A stretch of DNA of 61,668 nt from Pseudomonadota bacterium. GTDB lineage: Bacteria; Chloroflexota; UBA6077; JAJPGT01. A model generated the notes under the pieces. The model was not told the origin of the DNA and searched no databases. It saw only the letters and a list, made by a program, of their open reading frames with translations. Shown piece by piece: positions 27,427 through 36,187 of the stretch (its first letter is position 1; each line of letters starts with the position of its first letter). The stretch covers positions 1 to 61,668 of the forward strand of contig JAJPGT010000098.1 of assembly GCA_021325655.1 (NCBI GenBank), in the 5' to 3' direction. Position numbers and translations under genes: made by a program.

Positions 27427-27843
27427 ATGAGGACGTTCCGAGCGCTCGGCATCGTTGGGGCGGTTGGGCTGCTCGCCCTCGCGCTGGCGCCCGCGCTTGC
27501 CACCGCACAGGAGGCGCCCGCGCAGCCGCCGACCGACACGGTGACGTTCACCCTGCGCGAGTTCTCGATCAGCCCGGCGCAGGTGGTGGTGGGACAAGGA
27601 CAGCCGATAACCGTGACCGTGACGAATCTGGGAACCACCCCGCACAACCTTGCCGTCATGACCCAGGATCAGGCGCTGCAGCAGACGCTGTTCGATCCCG
27701 TGCTGCAGCCCGGGGAGACCCGCACCACCACGCTCACCCTTCCCAATGCCGGGGTCTGGCAGCTCTACAGCCCGCTGCCCGGCGACACGGAGCAGGGGAT
27801 GACCGGCGAAATCTGGGTGCTGGGCCGGGGCGCGGCGAGCTGA
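27427..27843 (+). CDS. secreted cupredoxin-like protein with degenerate copper site
   Basis: 138 residues from ATG 27427 (GGAGG eight bases upstream). A signal peptide ends near ALATAQ. The body is one cupredoxin beta-sandwich: FTLREFSISPAQVVVGQGQ, then TPHNLAV supplying the first His. The second ligand region, normally YxCPxPGHxxxGM, reads LYSPLPGDTEQGMTG: the Cys is Ser and the His is Asp, while the Met stays. Blue-copper electron transfer is therefore unlikely; weak Cu binding or a structural role remain possible. A TAGGAT -10-like element lies upstream near 27335. Confidence 0.8.
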   Translation: MRTFRALGIVGAVGLLALALAPALATAQEAPAQPPTDTVTFTLREFSISPAQVVVGQGQPITVTVTNLGTTPHNLAVMTQDQALQQTLFDPVLQPGETRTTTLTLPNAGVWQLYSPLPGDTEQGMTGEIWVLGRGAAS

Positions 27844-27854
27844 CGGCGGAACGG

Positions 27855-28424
27855 TCAGGGGCCGGGCGTCGCGACGGCGCCCTCGCCCGTGCCGAACACC
27901 ACCCTGGCCGGCCCCACCGGCCGGCCACTCGGCTGCAGCGTGCCGCTCACTGTCAGCGTCCCGCCCAGGTAGCCGACCTCGGCGATAACGTTCCGGCTGC
28001 ATACGCCGGTCCCCTCCTGGAGCGTCCCGCTGCAGAACGGGTCGAGCGGCAGCGTCGGCAGGGCGGGGGAGCTCCCGGCCAGCGCCCCGTACAGGTCGAA
28101 GCTGGCCTCCTCCGCTGCGCCGCCGGTCACCGTGCAGGTAAAGCGAAAGCCTTCGCGGCCCGGGGCTCCGAGCACGAGCGCCTGGCTTCGTTCACAGGTG
28201 AGCAGCAGCCCACTCGGGAGCTGCGCCACCACGGGGGTGGGAATTCCCAGGGGCGGGGCAGGAGGAGCGGTTTCTTCAGCGGAGGGTGTATCCGAGATCA
28301 CCAGGGGAGCTGGCTCGGCCGCGGGGTCCTCCGGAGCCGCCGCCAGGGTGCCCAGCGCTAGCGCAGCGCCCAGCGCGGCCCCGAGAATCGTAGCCCCGAG
28401 CGCCCGACGGCTCGTGTGGTCCAT
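27855..28424 (-). CDS. secreted hypothetical protein, 189 residues
   Basis: It starts MDHTSRRALGATILGAALGAALALG, a signal peptide or N-terminal anchor with an Arg pair. A Pro/Ala linker follows to about residue 65, then a beta-rich domain with four Cys (LLTCERSQALVL, FTCTVTGG, FCSGTLQEGTGVCSRN) suited to two disulfides. Stops of this gene and the cupredoxin gene are 11 bases apart, convergent. Not recognised; a cell-surface protein is likely. Confidence 0.6.
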   Translation of the reverse strand: MDHTSRRALGATILGAALGAALALGTLAAAPEDPAAEPAPLVISDTPSAEETAPPAPPLGIPTPVVAQLPSGLLLTCERSQALVLGAPGREGFRFTCTVTGGAAEEASFDLYGALAGSSPALPTLPLDPFCSGTLQEGTGVCSRNVIAEVGYLGGTLTVSGTLQPSGRPVGPARVVFGTGEGAVATPGP

Positions 28425-28614
28425 TCGTCCCTTCTCTCACGACGCAGCTCGCGCCTCGCCACATACTACCCGGGCCGGCTCGACCCGGGCACGGATTTTC
28501 TCCGCCGCGGCGCTCGGGCCTCGCATGGCGACTCTGCCTCCGGTTCAACTAGCCATGCGCTACCCTTGCCTGGCCTTCTGGGGCGAGCCTCGAAGAGACG
28601 ATGGAGGAGAGAGC

Positions 28615-28860
28615 ATGGTTCAGGGTGAGGAGAGCGTGCTGATCGAGCGGGCGGCAGCGGAGCTGTTCCAGTTCCTCGGGCCGGAGTTCTTTGTGCACTA
28701 TCCCTTCTGGGAGCCGGACCTGCTGGAGCTGCGGCAGACCTCTGAGCCACGCCCGGGAAGTGCCGACCGGGTGGCGCTGGGTGTAACACAGAGAGGCAGG
28801 GCGAGACAGCACCGCGGATTGCCAGCTTCTCCGCCTGGTGGTCGGCGGCAGGAGTGGCGC
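28615..28860 (+). pseudogene. 5' remnant of an SRPBCC (START-like) gene
   Basis: ATG 28615 has a good GGAGGA site and encodes a typical SRPBCC opening: SVLIERAAAELFQFL then FWEPDLLELRQTSE and VALGVTQRGRAR. After about residue 65 the frame turns into low-quality Arg/Pro-rich sequence without fold features, although it stays open past the start of the next gene. The expected C-terminal half (about 80 residues) is missing. Fragments like ETAPRIASF in another frame suggest a frameshift near 28810. I infer a decayed polyketide-cyclase/lipid-transport-like gene. Confidence 0.4.
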
Positions 28861-28985
28861 TCTGCGCTGCCCCCGGGCGATTTCGGCCAGAGGCTGGCTC
28901 GCAGAAGTACAGTGATCGTAGGCGCGGGAGCGCGCGACACCAGGCGGCGCGAAGTCCCGAACCCGGAAGCCAGGGAGAGCGGCCA

Positions 28986-31730
28986 ATGTCGAACAACCCC
29001 CTCCTCCAGTTGCGCGAGCAGGGTCAGAGCGTCTGGTACGACAACGTCCGCCGTGGCCTGTTGCGCAGCGGCGCGCTGGCGCGGCTGATCGACACCGGCG
29101 AGATCACCGGCGTCACCTCTAACCCGACCATCTTCGAGAAAGCGATTGGCGGCAGCACCGACTACGACGAGGCGCTGCACGCGCTCGTCCACGCCGGCAA
29201 GACCGCCGGAGAGATCTTCGAGACGCTGGCGGTCGAGGACATCCAGGCAGTCGCCGACCTGCTCCGGCCGATCTACGAGCGCACCCAGCGGCGCGACGGC
29301 TACGTCAGCCTGGAGGTCGCGCCGCACAAGGAGCACGACACCGCGGCCACGCTCGACGAGGCGCGGCGGCTGTTCCGGCTGCTGAACCGCCCGAACGTGA
29401 TGATCAAGATTCCCGGGACGGACGAGGGGATCGCGGCGTTCGAGCAGGCGATCGGCGAGGGGATCAACATCAACGTGACCCTGCTGTTCTCGCTGGACGC
29501 CTACGAGCGAGTGGCCCGCGCCTACATCGCCGGGCTGGAGCGCTACGCCGCCCGCGGCGGCGACCTGTCGGGCATCGCCTCCGTCGCCAGCTTCTTCGTC
29601 AGCCGGGTCGACACCGCGGTCGACGCCCTGCTGGAGGCGCGGATCCACGAGGGCCGCCCGGAGGCCGAGGCGCTGCTGGGTAGGACGGCGATCGCCAACG
29701 CCCGGCTGGCCTACCAGCGCTTCAAGGAGATCTTCGCCGAGCCGCGCTTCCAGGCGCTGGCGGCGCGGGGGGCGCAGGTGCAGCGGCCGCTCTGGGCGAG
29801 CACCGGCACCAAGAACCCGCGCTACTCCGACGTGATGTATGTGGAAGCGCTCATCGGCCCCAACACCGTCAATACCATGCCCCCGGCAACACTCGACGCC
29901 TTCCGTGACCACGGCCGGGTGATCCCGAATAGCGTCGAGCAGGACCTGGAGGGGGCGCGAGCAACGCTTCAGGCGCTGGCGGACCTGGGGATCGACTACC
30001 ACGCGGTCACCGCGCAGCTCCTGCGCGAGGGGCTCAAGGCGTTTGGCGACTCCTACGACAAGCTGATTGAGACGACCGCGCGGAAGCGCCAGGAGCTGCT
30101 GGCACGAACGGCGGGGTATGCCTCCGCGAACGTCCCGGTGGACCCGCCCCCGGCCGATCTGGCAGAGCGGATCTGGGCCAAGGATGGCTCTGTCTGGAGC
30201 GACGACCCCGCGGCGCGTAAGCAGATCCGCGGGGCACTGGGCTGGCTGACCCTCCCGGAGCAGATGGAGGAGCAGGCCGGCCTGCTGGAGACGCTCGCCA
30301 CCGAGGTGTGCCAGGCCGGGTTCAGCGAGGTCTTCCTGCTCGGGATGGGCGGCAGCAGTCTCTGCCCGGAGGTGTTGCGCAAGACGTTCGGCTCGGCCTC
30401 CGGCTACCCGCGGCTGACGGTGATCGACACCACGCACCCGGATGCCATCGCCGACCAGCGCGGGGTAGACCTGGAGCACACGCTGTTTCTGGTCTCCTCG
30501 AAGTCCGGCGGGACGATCGAGACGATCTCGCTGTTCCGCTACTTCTACGCCGCGGTGGAGCAGCGCCGGGGGCGCCACGCGGGCGAGCAGTTCATCGCCC
30601 TGACCGATCCGGGCACCTCGCTGGAGAAGCTGGCCCACGAGTGCGGCTTCCGCCGGGTGCTCGCCACGCCGCCCGATGTCGGCGGCCGCTACTCGGCGCT
30701 GACGCTGTTCGGCCTGGTGCCGGCAGCGCTGATCGGGCGCGACGTGCGCGCCTTGCTCGACCGGGCGGAGACGATGATGCAGGCGTGTGCCGCCTGCGTC
30801 CCGCCGCTGGATAACCCCGGCCTCTGGCTCGGGCTGCTGCTGGGCCAGCAGGCGCTGCGCGGTCGCGACAAGCTGACGCTGGTGGTGCCGCCGGCGCTGG
30901 CGAGCTTCGGGCTCTGGGTGGAGCAGCTCATCGCCGAGAGCACCGGCAAGCAGGGCAAGGGGATCGTCCCGGTGGCCGGTGAGCCGCTCGGCGGGCCGGA
31001 GGTCTATGGCGACGACCGGGTGTTCGTGGCGCTGGAGCTGGACGGCGCGATGGACGTTCCGACCGAGGCCCGGCTGCGGGCGCTGGAAGCGGCCGGGCAG
31101 CCGGTGGTGCGGCTGAAGCTGCACGACCTGCTGGACCTGGGCGGCGAGTTCTTCCGCTGGGAGTTCGCCACCGCCACTGCCGGCGCGGTGCTGCGGATCA
31201 ACCCGTTCGACCAGCCGAACGTGCAGGAGAGCAAGGACAACACCGCGGCGGTGCTGGCCAACTACGAGCGGGCCGGGACGCTGCCGGCGGTGGAGTCCGC
31301 CAGCCCGGAGGCCGTCGGCGCCTTCGTCCAGCAGGCCCGCCCGGGCGACTACGTTGCGCTGATGGTGTATGTCCCACCCTCCGACCAGACGGACGCGGCG
31401 CTGGAGGCGATCCGGACGGGTCTGCGCAACCGGCTGCGGGTCGCCACCACGGTGGGCTACGGCCCGCGCTTCCTGCACTCGACCGGCCAACTCCATAAGG
31501 GTGGCCCGAACACCGGGGTGTTCGTCCAGCTCGTCTCCCAGCCGCGCGCCGACCTGCCGATCCCCCAGGCGCCGTACTCGTTCGGGACGCTGATCGCGGC
31601 GCAGGCGCTGGGCGACCTGCGCTCCTTGCAGGCGCACGGGCGGCGCGTCATTCGCCACGACCTGGGCGCGGACCCGCTGGCCGGGCTGGCGGCGCTGCGC
31701 CAGGCGATCGAGCAGGCGGCGGTGGGGTAG
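28986..31730 (+). CDS. tal-pgi: bifunctional transaldolase / glucose-6-phosphate isomerase
   Basis: 914 residues with two enzymes in one chain. Residues 1 to about 370 are transaldolase (GEITGVTSNPTIFEKAI; Schiff-base Lys in NVMIKIPGTDEGI), moving dihydroxyacetone units between sugar phosphates. Residues about 380-914 are phosphoglucose isomerase (FLLGMGGSSLCPEV; SSKSGGTIETI; ALTDPGTSLEKLA; ESTGKQGKGIVPV). ATG 28986 follows GGAG with nine-base spacing; upstream in-frame codons lack one. Such fusions are known in several high-GC bacteria and Chloroflexota. First gene of the pentose phosphate operon. Confidence 0.93.
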   Translation: MSNNPLLQLREQGQSVWYDNVRRGLLRSGALARLIDTGEITGVTSNPTIFEKAIGGSTDYDEALHALVHAGKTAGEIFETLAVEDIQAVADLLRPIYERTQRRDGYVSLEVAPHKEHDTAATLDEARRLFRLLNRPNVMIKIPGTDEGIAAFEQAIGEGININVTLLFSLDAYERVARAYIAGLERYAARGGDLSGIASVASFFVSRVDTAVDALLEARIHEGRPEAEALLGRTAIANARLAYQRFKEIFAEPRFQALAARGAQVQRPLWASTGTKNPRYSDVMYVEALIGPNTVNTMPPATLDAFRDHGRVIPNSVEQDLEGARATLQALADLGIDYHAVTAQLLREGLKAFGDSYDKLIETTARKRQELLARTAGYASANVPVDPPPADLAERIWAKDGSVWSDDPAARKQIRGALGWLTLPEQMEEQAGLLETLATEVCQAGFSEVFLLGMGGSSLCPEVLRKTFGSASGYPRLTVIDTTHPDAIADQRGVDLEHTLFLVSSKSGGTIETISLFRYFYAAVEQRRGRHAGEQFIALTDPGTSLEKLAHECGFRRVLATPPDVGGRYSALTLFGLVPAALIGRDVRALLDRAETMMQACAACVPPLDNPGLWLGLLLGQQALRGRDKLTLVVPPALASFGLWVEQLIAESTGKQGKGIVPVAGEPLGGPEVYGDDRVFVALELDGAMDVPTEARLRALEAAGQPVVRLKLHDLLDLGGEFFRWEFATATAGAVLRINPFDQPNVQESKDNTAAVLANYERAGTLPAVESASPEAVGAFVQQARPGDYVALMVYVPPSDQTDAALEAIRTGLRNRLRVATTVGYGPRFLHSTGQLHKGGPNTGVFVQLVSQPRADLPIPQAPYSFGTLIAAQALGDLRSLQAHGRRVIRHDLGADPLAGLAALRQAIEQAAVG

Positions 31731-31791
31731 TCCGCGCCCCCGGCCCCTGCCAGTTGTGGATGGGCGTGAAGGAACCGAAGAGGAGCAGCCG

Positions 31792-32694
31792 ATGCAGCTC
31801 GGATTTGTCGGACTTGGCCGGATGGGCTTCAACATGGTTACTCGCCTCGCCCGGGGCGGGCACACGATCGTTGCCACCGACCGCAACCCGGAGGTGGTTC
31901 GGCAGATCGCGCAGCAGCCGGGGGTAACCGGCGCCGCCTCGCTCGCCGAGGTGGTCGAGCGGCTCGACGCGCCCCGCGCGGTCTGGGTGATGGTGCCAGC
32001 CGGCGCCGCCACGGAGAGCGTGATCCAGGAGCTGGGCGAGCGGCTGGCGCCCGGCGACGTGGTGGTGGACGGCGGCAACTCGAACTTCCGCGATTCGATG
32101 CGTCGCGCCGAGGCGCTGGCGGCGCGGGGGATCCGCTTCATGGACCAGGGCACCAGTGGCGGGATCTGGGGGCTGGAGAACGGCTACTGCCTGATGATCG
32201 GCGGCGACCCCGAGACGTTCGCCCGACTGGAGCCGGCGTTCCAGACGCTCGCGCCGCCAGATGGCTACCTGCACTGCGGCCCGGTTGGCGCCGGCCATTT
32301 CGTGAAGATGGTCCACAACGGGATCGAGTACGGGATGATGCAGGCGTACGGCGAAGGGTTCGAGGTGCTGCACGCCTCCCAGTTCGAGCTCGACCTGGCG
32401 AAAGTGGCGCGGCTCTGGAATCGTGGCTCAGTCATCCGCTCCTGGCTGTGTGAACTGGCTGCCGAGGCCTTCAGCCGCGACCGCAACCTGGAGCGGATCC
32501 GCGGCTACGTGGAGGACTCGGGCGAGGCCCGCTGGATGGTGATCGAGGCGATGAACGAGAACGTCCCGACCCCGGTGATCACGCTGTCGCTGCTGGAGCG
32601 TTTCCGCTCGCGCCAGGAAGAGTCCTTCAGCGCCAAGGTCGTCGCCGCGCTGCGGAAGGAGTTCGGCGGGCACGCGGTCAAGCCCGCCGAGTAG
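31792..32694 (+). CDS. gnd: 6-phosphogluconate dehydrogenase, short (YqeC/GndA) type
   Basis: Oxidatively decarboxylates 6-phosphogluconate to ribulose 5-phosphate. The 300 residues are the short class, about 170 residues less than the classical enzyme and typically NAD-linked. N-terminal GFVGLGRMGFNMVTRLA binds the dinucleotide; VDGGNSNFRDSMRRAE, DQGTSGGIWGLENGYCLMIGG and GHFVKMVHNGIEYGMMQ carry the substrate-binding and catalytic Lys/Asn residues. ATG 31792 has GAGGAG six bases upstream. It lies 61 bases after tal-pgi and 14 before zwf, clearly the same operon. Confidence 0.92.
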   Translation: MQLGFVGLGRMGFNMVTRLARGGHTIVATDRNPEVVRQIAQQPGVTGAASLAEVVERLDAPRAVWVMVPAGAATESVIQELGERLAPGDVVVDGGNSNFRDSMRRAEALAARGIRFMDQGTSGGIWGLENGYCLMIGGDPETFARLEPAFQTLAPPDGYLHCGPVGAGHFVKMVHNGIEYGMMQAYGEGFEVLHASQFELDLAKVARLWNRGSVIRSWLCELAAEAFSRDRNLERIRGYVEDSGEARWMVIEAMNENVPTPVITLSLLERFRSRQEESFSAKVVAALRKEFGGHAVKPAE

Positions 32695-32708
32695 TCCAGG
32701 AGATCGCC

Positions 32709-34292
32709 ATGGCCACTCTCGCCCCTGCCCCCACCGTTCGCCCGCGCGGCAGCCTGTCGGTCGACGGCCACCACGAGCCGTGCGTCATCGTCATCTTCGG
32801 CGCCACCGGCGACCTGACCCATCGCAAGCTGATCCCGGCGCTCTACAACCTCGCCGCCGACGGCCACCTGCCAGAGAACACCGCCCTGGTCGGCTTTGCC
32901 CGCCGGCCGCTCAACGACCAGCAGTTCCAGACCGACATTGCCGAGACGGCGGCACAGTACGCCCGCCGGCCCTTCCGGCCACCAGCCGTCGCCGCCTTCG
33001 CCGACGCCCGCTACGTCCAGGCGAGCTTCGATGACCCCAGCGGGTACCAGGAGCTGAAACGCGTCTGCGCCGAGCTGGATCGGCGCTACGGCATCCGCGG
33101 CAACCGCCTGTTCTACCTCGCCACCGCCCCGAGCGCCTACACCACCATCGTCCAGCAGCTCGAGGCGGCGGGGATGATCCGCAAAGGGGCGGGCGACGGG
33201 CCGGGCTGGACCCGGGTCATCATCGAGAAGCCGTTCGGCCACGACCTGCCGAGCGCCCGCCAGCTCAACGCGGAGCTGGCAGCCGTCTTGCGCGAGGACC
33301 AGATCTTCCGCATCGACCATTACCTCGGCAAGGAGACGGTGCAGAACATCCTCGCCTTCCGCTTCGGCAACCGCATCTTCGAGTCGCTCTGGAACCGTGA
33401 CCACGTCGCCCACATCCAGTTCACCGTCGCCGAGTCGATCGGGGTGGAGGGGCGCGGCCCATTCTACGAGCAGACCGGGGCGCTGCGGGACATGGTGGCC
33501 AACCACATGCTCCAGGTGCTGGCGCTGGTGGCGATGGAGCCGCCGGTGACGCTGGACGCCGACGCGATCCGCGACGAGAAGGTCAAGGTGCTGCGGGCGA
33601 TCCCGCCGTTCACCACCCAGGAGGTGGAGCAGCGTACGGTGCGCGGCCAGTACGGCCCGGGGATGGTCCAGGGCACGGTGGTGCCCGGTTACCGCCAGGA
33701 GGAGCGCGTCGACCCCAGCTCGCTGACCGAGACGTTCATCGCGCTCCAGCTCCGGATCGAGAACTGGCGCTGGGCCGGCGTCCCGATCTACCTGCGCCAC
33801 GGCAAGCGGCTGCCCGAGCGCACCAGCTCGATCGCGATCCAGTTCAAGCGGATGCCCAAGCTGCTGTTCAGCCGTGGCAGCCAGGAGAGCCTCGCCCCGA
33901 ACGTGCTCACCCTGCGAATCCAGCCGGATGATGGGATCTCCCTCCGCTTCAACTCCAAGGTTCCCGGCACTGGAATGGAGATCCAGCCGGTGGAGATGGA
34001 TTTCGGCTTCTGCTCGCTGGGCCGCCCGGCCGCGGAGGCGTACGAGCGGCTGCTGCTGGACGCGATGAGCGGGCAGCAGGCGCTGTTCATCCGCCACGAC
34101 GAGGTGGAGGCCGCCTGGGCGATCGTCGACTCGATCCGGGCCGGCTGGGCGCACCTGCCCCTGCCCCAGTTCCCGAACTACCCGGCCGGCACCTGGGGGC
34201 CGCCTGAGGCTGACGCGCTCATCGGGCGCCGCGGCTTTCGCTGGCTCGTCCCCCAGCCCGCCAACCAGCAGGGCGCCTATGCCCCGGCCTGA
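32709..34292 (+). CDS. zwf: glucose-6-phosphate 1-dehydrogenase
   Basis: First committed step of the oxidative pentose phosphate pathway: glucose 6-phosphate to 6-phosphogluconolactone with NADP+. The 527 residues contain IFGATGDLTHRKLIPALYNL (dinucleotide site), EKPFGHDLPSARQLN, and the signature RIDHYLGKETVQNIL with the catalytic His-Tyr-Leu-Gly-Lys. Length is normal, with a slightly long N-terminal extension. AGGAG precedes ATG 32709 by seven bases. It directly follows gnd and precedes pgl by 14 bases. Confidence 0.95.
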   Translation: MATLAPAPTVRPRGSLSVDGHHEPCVIVIFGATGDLTHRKLIPALYNLAADGHLPENTALVGFARRPLNDQQFQTDIAETAAQYARRPFRPPAVAAFADARYVQASFDDPSGYQELKRVCAELDRRYGIRGNRLFYLATAPSAYTTIVQQLEAAGMIRKGAGDGPGWTRVIIEKPFGHDLPSARQLNAELAAVLREDQIFRIDHYLGKETVQNILAFRFGNRIFESLWNRDHVAHIQFTVAESIGVEGRGPFYEQTGALRDMVANHMLQVLALVAMEPPVTLDADAIRDEKVKVLRAIPPFTTQEVEQRTVRGQYGPGMVQGTVVPGYRQEERVDPSSLTETFIALQLRIENWRWAGVPIYLRHGKRLPERTSSIAIQFKRMPKLLFSRGSQESLAPNVLTLRIQPDDGISLRFNSKVPGTGMEIQPVEMDFGFCSLGRPAAEAYERLLLDAMSGQQALFIRHDEVEAAWAIVDSIRAGWAHLPLPQFPNYPAGTWGPPEADALIGRRGFRWLVPQPANQQGAYAPA

Positions 34293-34306
34293 GCGGGCAA
34301 TGGCTG

Positions 34307-35041
34307 ATGAACGGGCCTCGCCTCACTGTCACCGCCGACCTTGCTGCGCTCGGCGCGGCCGCGGCGGACGACGTCCTCGCCCGCGCCGCCAGCGCCATCG
34401 CCAGTCGCGGCCGCTTCGCCATTGCCCTGTCCGGCGGCTCCACGCCCCAGCCGCTGTACGAACGGCTCGCCGCCTCGCCCTGGCGCGATCGGACTGACTG
34501 GAGCCGCTGGCACGTCTTCTGGAGTGACGAGCGGTTGGTTCCGGCCGACGACCCGTGCAGCAACCAGCGCCTGGCCCAGCAGGCGCTGCTCGGGCACGTC
34601 CCCATCCCCGCGGCGCAGATCCACCGTGTTCCGATCGACGCCGGCCCGCCCGAGGTCGTGGCCGCTGCCTACGAGGGCGAGCTGCGGGCCAGCTTCCTGC
34701 TGGACGATGGCAGCCTGCCCCGCTTCGACCTGATCCTGCTCGGCCTCGGCAGCGATGGCCATACCGCCTCGCTCTTCCCCGGCGCTCCCGCGCTGGACGA
34801 GCGCCGCCGGCTGGTCGTCGCCACCCCGCCGGGATCGCTGCCGCCCGCGGTGGACCGGGTCACCTTCACCCTGCCCGTCCTGAACGCCGCCCGCGCCATC
34901 GTCTTCCTGGTCAGCGGCGCCGACAAGGCCGAGGCGCTGCGCCGGGTGCTGGCCGGGGACCAATCTCTCCCCGCCGCCCGCGTTCAGCCCACGGATGGCG
35001 AGCTCCACTGGCTCGTCGACCAGGCCGCTCGAGGGCGCTGA
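34307..35041 (+). CDS. pgl: 6-phosphogluconolactonase
   Basis: Hydrolyses 6-phosphogluconolactone, the Zwf product, to 6-phosphogluconate. The 244 residues are DevB/SOL-type: FAIALSGGSTPQPLYERL, HVFWSDERLVPADDPCSNQRLA, and LGLGSDGHTASLFPGAPAL with the catalytic His. Together with tal-pgi, gnd and zwf it completes the oxidative branch in one run of genes. Its last 47 bases overlap the longest reading of the next gene. Confidence 0.93.
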   Translation: MNGPRLTVTADLAALGAAAADDVLARAASAIASRGRFAIALSGGSTPQPLYERLAASPWRDRTDWSRWHVFWSDERLVPADDPCSNQRLAQQALLGHVPIPAAQIHRVPIDAGPPEVVAAAYEGELRASFLLDDGSLPRFDLILLGLGSDGHTASLFPGAPALDERRRLVVATPPGSLPPAVDRVTFTLPVLNAARAIVFLVSGADKAEALRRVLAGDQSLPAARVQPTDGELHWLVDQAARGR

Positions 35042-35372
35042 GCGGCGCTACGCCCTGGACTGCACCAGGACGAAGTTGGCCGGGCTCGGCGTCCGCATCC
35101 TGGCCGGGCTGCTGAAGCTGCTGATCCTGGGTGGCCCGGCCGCGGCGCTGGCCATCAGCGCGGCGCCGTTGCTCGACGTGGGGCTGCGGCTGGAGGGGCA
35201 GAGCGTAGTGGCGAGCGTGCGGATGCAGGTGCGATGGCTCAACCTGGCGCTGGTGGCGCTGAGCGCCGCGGCCATCGGCGTCCTCCTGCTCTACACGTTC
35301 GTCGCGCACCTGCCCTGCACCTCGCTGGATGCGTCCTGCCTGGCGCGCGTCGTCGCCCAGCTCATGGACTGA
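34995..35372 (+). CDS. small two-helix membrane protein, start uncertain
   Basis: 125 residues in the longest form, which overlaps pgl by 47 bases. Two clear membrane helices are present (LAGLLKLLILGGPAAALAIS and LNLALVALSAAAIGVLLLYTFVAHL) with a polar beta-like stretch between, and a C-terminal Cys pair (PCTSLDASC). A TTG near 35074 could be the true start, giving about 99 residues and no overlap. No family recognised. The frame has normal codon use, so I treat it as real and possibly part of the operon. Confidence 0.5.
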   Translation: MASSTGSSTRPLEGAERRYALDCTRTKLAGLGVRILAGLLKLLILGGPAAALAISAAPLLDVGLRLEGQSVVASVRMQVRWLNLALVALSAAAIGVLLLYTFVAHLPCTSLDASCLARVVAQLMD

Positions 35373-35402
35373 GCCCGCCCACCCCGGAGCGGCGCCGCTG
35401 CA

Positions 35403-35419
35403 GGGCAGTCGGGCTGCCC
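35403..35419 (+). terminator. short hairpin at the end of the pentose phosphate operon
   Basis: GGGCAG (35403-35408) pairs with CTGCCC (35414-35419) around five bases, 31 bases after the membrane protein stop. A GC-rich palindrome (CGGCGCCG) lies just before. No clear T-run. Confidence 0.35.
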
Positions 35420-35459
35420 CGCTGGTCCTTGAGCTCCCGCTCTGGGCGTCGATGAAGAT

Positions 35460-35665
35460 CACCGCTGCGCGGCGCTCGCCTCTGCCGGCGCGGTGGTGCT
35501 GCTGCTGACGAACATCGCCTACGCGCTGACCGCGGCGGTCCGCCGGACGGCCGCGCCGCGCAGGACCTCTCCGACAACGGCGGGCCGCTGGGCTTCCTGT
35601 TCGCCAGCGGCAGCTACCTGCTGTTCCTCGCCATCACGCTGCTGCCCCTGGGCGGCCCCCGACCC
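35460..35665 (+). pseudogene. frameshifted remnant of a membrane protein gene
   Basis: Two hydrophobic segments occur back to back in different frames: AGAVVLLLTNIAYALTAAVRR from 35484, and DNGGPLGFLFASGSYLLFLAITLLPLGG from about 35573 in a frame shifted by two. Both look like real transmembrane helices with good codon use, yet no single frame joins them. I infer a small two-helix gene broken by an indel near 35545-35560. The parent family is unknown. Confidence 0.4.
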
Positions 35666-36187
35666 GCGCGGACCAGGAGCCGCCCCGGCCGCTGGCCGCC
35701 CGGGGTGCCGGGCGGCGCAGCGCAGGGCATGCATCGCGCCGGCAGCGCGCGGCGCCGCGCGCTCGCGGTCGACGGCGAGAAGGCCCGCCCGGGGCGGCGG
35801 CTCGAGGGCTGCGTCCTGGCGGTGCTCCAGCCGGGCCTGGTCGCCCTGCTGCGGCACGCCGACCGTGCCCCGGGCGGCCCGGCGCCAAAGGCTGGCGGGA
35901 TCACCCGCGGCCCGACCGGAGTGCGGTCCGGCGTCGTTAATAGCAACGTGCGGGCGGTGAACCGCAGCGCCGCCCGCATGCACCGACTGTGGCTGCGGGA
36001 CGGAGGAGGAGCCGGACCGCCGCGGGAGCGGCACCACCTGGCGGGGCGCCTCCCGCTGGGCCAGGGCCGCCGCTTCCCGCGCGGCTGCGTCGTCTTGGAG
36101 TCAAATGTGCTCTTAGGCTTTCACATCAACTACTTGCCCGCCAACAAGTCGGACACGGACAACGGGACCTGGCAGGCGCTCGATACC
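35666..36187. other. gap without a supported gene
   Basis: An open frame continues into the next gene, but its translation here (Arg/Gly/Ala-rich) looks like GC-driven noise until about 36100, where GC falls. Nothing else is recognised. The boundary near 36095 may be the edge of inserted DNA. Confidence 0.4.

Noticed and set aside
28698..32153. A very long - strand frame (1151 codons) opposite tal-pgi
   Set aside because: It is the reverse shadow of a high-GC gene: the translation is Arg/Gln/Val/Leu-rich without domain motifs, while the + strand frame holds clear enzymes.
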